This document shows, piece after piece, positions 61,958 through 64,000 of a DNA stretch of 64,000 nucleotides. The notes below the pieces were generated by a model. That model worked only from the letters and a program-made list of their open reading frames with translations. It was not told where the DNA came from and searched no databases. Position 1 is the stretch's first letter. Every line of letters starts with the position of its first letter. The position numbers and the translations under genes are program-made. The stretch comes from Eremophila alpestris peregrina. Lineage: Eukaryota; Chordata; Aves; Passeriformes; Alaudidae. Location of the stretch: assembly GCA_009792885.1 (NCBI GenBank), contig WMCF01000025.1, positions 5,835,227-5,899,226 on the forward strand, read 5' to 3'.

Positions 61958-64000
61958 GAGTAGACAATATTTTTATGGCATCCCTTTTGCAATAATTAAA
62001 GCATGGCTCTGTCCTTTTTCCTTCCCACTACTGGCATTCTCCATATATTTCTCTTTATACTTCTATAAAGGAATAATGGCCAGTATAATGGCCACCAGAA
62101 TGACCAAAGACAGTGCTTTCAAAACACCATGCTTAAGTCTTGCAAGTAGCTGAATCGCAAGTGTGAAGGAGAAGAGCATGCAGTGCCAGGGATGAGGTTC
62201 ATTTGTCCTCAGTTCAATCTCTCAACATATTTACCAAGTCTGAGCTGGTCTCTTCTCCTGTGAGACTAAGTGGATAGACCTTTAGCTATAACTACCTTCA
62301 GAGCAGTCAAATACATTGTCTGCAAGCACCTGCTGCTGATCTGGAAAGGAAACCTGGAGCAATCAGCTCAGCTTTCAGCATCTCATCTTAGACAGACAGT
62401 CATGTCAGAGCCAACAGTCATCCACAGCATCTGTACATCCTCTTTCAGACTCTTCCTCTTCTGTCAGGGTCCACTGATCCTGTAGTTGTTCTCCTGAACT
62501 GAAACACCATGTTTCCTATGCAAAAAATTATGCCATGATCCCATTATCTAGAGGACTTTTAAGAAATTTGGGTCTGTGGTACCTATAAGTCTCTACAAAC
62601 ACTGACTCAGGACTCCAACAGAGGCTGCAGAAGTCATAGAGAGAGGCCAAATGTGGCCTGGATCTGTCATCTCTAACTTCACAAAGGACTATGAGGTTCC
62701 TCTTCTTATCAAGAGCAGGGCCCAATGAATTTCTTCCCCGACCATACTTTAACCCCTCTCTTGCAACTGAAGACATACAAGGTATTCCACTTTACACAGC
62801 TGATTTTGCACAGAACTTGTTCTGACAGCATGGTAATGGGAAAGAGTATGAAACTAGACAAGGAAAGGAAAAGTGATAATTTAATGGATAGTGGTACTAT
62901 TACCACTATCCTCATTGACAGAACAGACATACGATAGTGTAAGAAAGAACTCATTATTTTTATTCTTTTCAAGCAAAAGTTTTATCCTTTATTTATAAAC
63001 CACTCACCCAATATCCTGAATGTCACATAAAATAATGAAGAAATAATGCCTGTTAAATAATCTGTTCAGAGTAAGAAGATTAAAAAAATATATACATTTA
63101 AATAATGAGGGAATGAAGCTACAGAAGAAATTTTATCCTAACTAAAGGACACACAGCATAACAAGCATCATTTATGCCAGAAGAAGCAGGTGACATGATA
63201 GAATTAACTCATTTGCTCTATGATTAGTATCCCTTGCTATATGTCTTCTGTTAATTCTTCTTGTGCAAATGCTTATCTAATTTGCTTCAATTTCAACAAA
63301 AAGAAATAACTTTCAGAAGAAAAACACCTGAGGTGTGATTTTCTTAGTGGTAGAATATTTAATAGCTTCTGTGTATGGAACTGCAGGCCAGAATTCAATG
63401 TCTGGCCTTTTAGTGAATCACAGCAGAGCAGTGTGAATGACTCTCAGTACTTTCAGAGGTATCAAATGAATGTAAGGCCATATTAGTTTTTGTCAAACAA
63501 AAAATAGCTTATTGAAAGCTGATTGAAAGTCTCATTTTGTAATACCATACTCAATTATGCAATATGAAAAGTAGAAAAATAGTAAATCTTACATAAACAT
63601 TGCAAAGACAGATTTTTGCAGCATAACATTAACTATTGCAGTATTAAAATGTGGGCAAAATATTCAAATAAAAATAATGAGCATTAACTTGACTCACTCT
63701 ATAGTGACAAAATATTTACAAAGTTAAAGATTAATTAAGTAATTTGGAAATCTAGCATAATCCGAGTTTTTAATATTTTTGTCATTTTTAAGTTCATCTG
63801 AAGAAGTGGTTAGCTTCACTAGTAGTTTTGAAAGAATCCTTAATTCCTGAGAAGTCTGAAAAAATACATTAGTTCTTTTCTTGATCCAATCAGGACATAC
63901 ATGTTTATAGCATAACGAGGGAGGGAAAGGTGCTTCCTTGCACATCTACCCTATGAACATTTGTCACTGAGGACTGAAAAGAAGTTGGTCCAGAAATGAT
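61958..64000. other. Unannotated sequence, no gene seen
   Basis: Apart from the hairpin at 62886-62911 I see no element. Open frames of 60-87 codons on both strands overlap one another and are not recognised. Confidence 0.5.
62886..62911. repeat. Perfect hairpin, 11-bp arms, 4-base loop
   Basis: GGATAGTGGTA and TACCACTATCC are exact reverse complements separated by CTAT. It is too short for a typical microRNA precursor and no terminator context applies in this genome. It may be a palindromic binding site or chance. Confidence 0.88.

Noticed and set aside
1..64000. tRNA, rRNA, snRNA genes and CRISPR arrays
   Set aside because: No A/B box with cloverleaf, no rRNA or snRNA core strings and no regularly spaced identical repeats were seen on either strand.

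Overview
The window reads as gene-poor nuclear DNA of a bird. The base composition is AT-rich. The recognisable interspersed repeats are mostly CR1 LINEs (nine copies or fragments), with several retroviral LTRs and two faint ancient MIR-type SINEs, a mix typical of avian genomes. The LTR types suggest a passerine, but that is only an impression. There is no rRNA, tRNA, CRISPR array, operon structure or intact protein-coding gene. Most open frames are the short random ones expected in 64 kb of such sequence; the longest coherent one is the reverse transcriptase of a decayed CR1 LINE.

Layout. Positions 1-9000: CR1 pieces on both strands (2436-2957 +, 4420-5290 - with about 280 bases of foreign sequence in the middle, 6489-7475 -), followed by a cluster of LTR-like promoter and polyadenylation signals at 7628-9003. 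Positions 9000-24000: mostly unannotated AT-rich sequence, with a plus-strand LTR nested inside a minus-strand CR1 at 11699-12571. Positions 23850-26900: a CR1 fragment, a minus-strand LTR (24725-25146) and a solo LTR (26227-26635) with a perfect 6-bp target duplication. That solo LTR sits inside a minus-strand open segment that looks like an old protein-coding fragment. Positions 27000-34700: no gene seen. Positions 34735-36812: the longest CR1 copy, with recognisable but dead reverse transcriptase. Positions 37000-55400: a large featureless stretch with a MIR relic (45860-45975), homopolymers, a few GC-richer islands and several segments that look like candidate conserved non-coding elements. 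Positions 55400-64000: a second MIR relic, a CR1 scrap, an assembly gap inside a poly-A tract (56454-56494), two more CR1 copies, a TA/TG microsatellite and a perfect hairpin.

No genes act together here. The window is best read as a gene desert or long intron whose history is written in transposable element insertions. The observations most worth following are the solo LTR in the coding-like fragment, the LTR-in-CR1 nest, the split CR1 at 4420-5290, the LTR-like cluster at 7.6-9.0 kb, and a GC-rich island with a consensus splice donor near 54 kb. I found nothing I can defend as a wholly new biological system.
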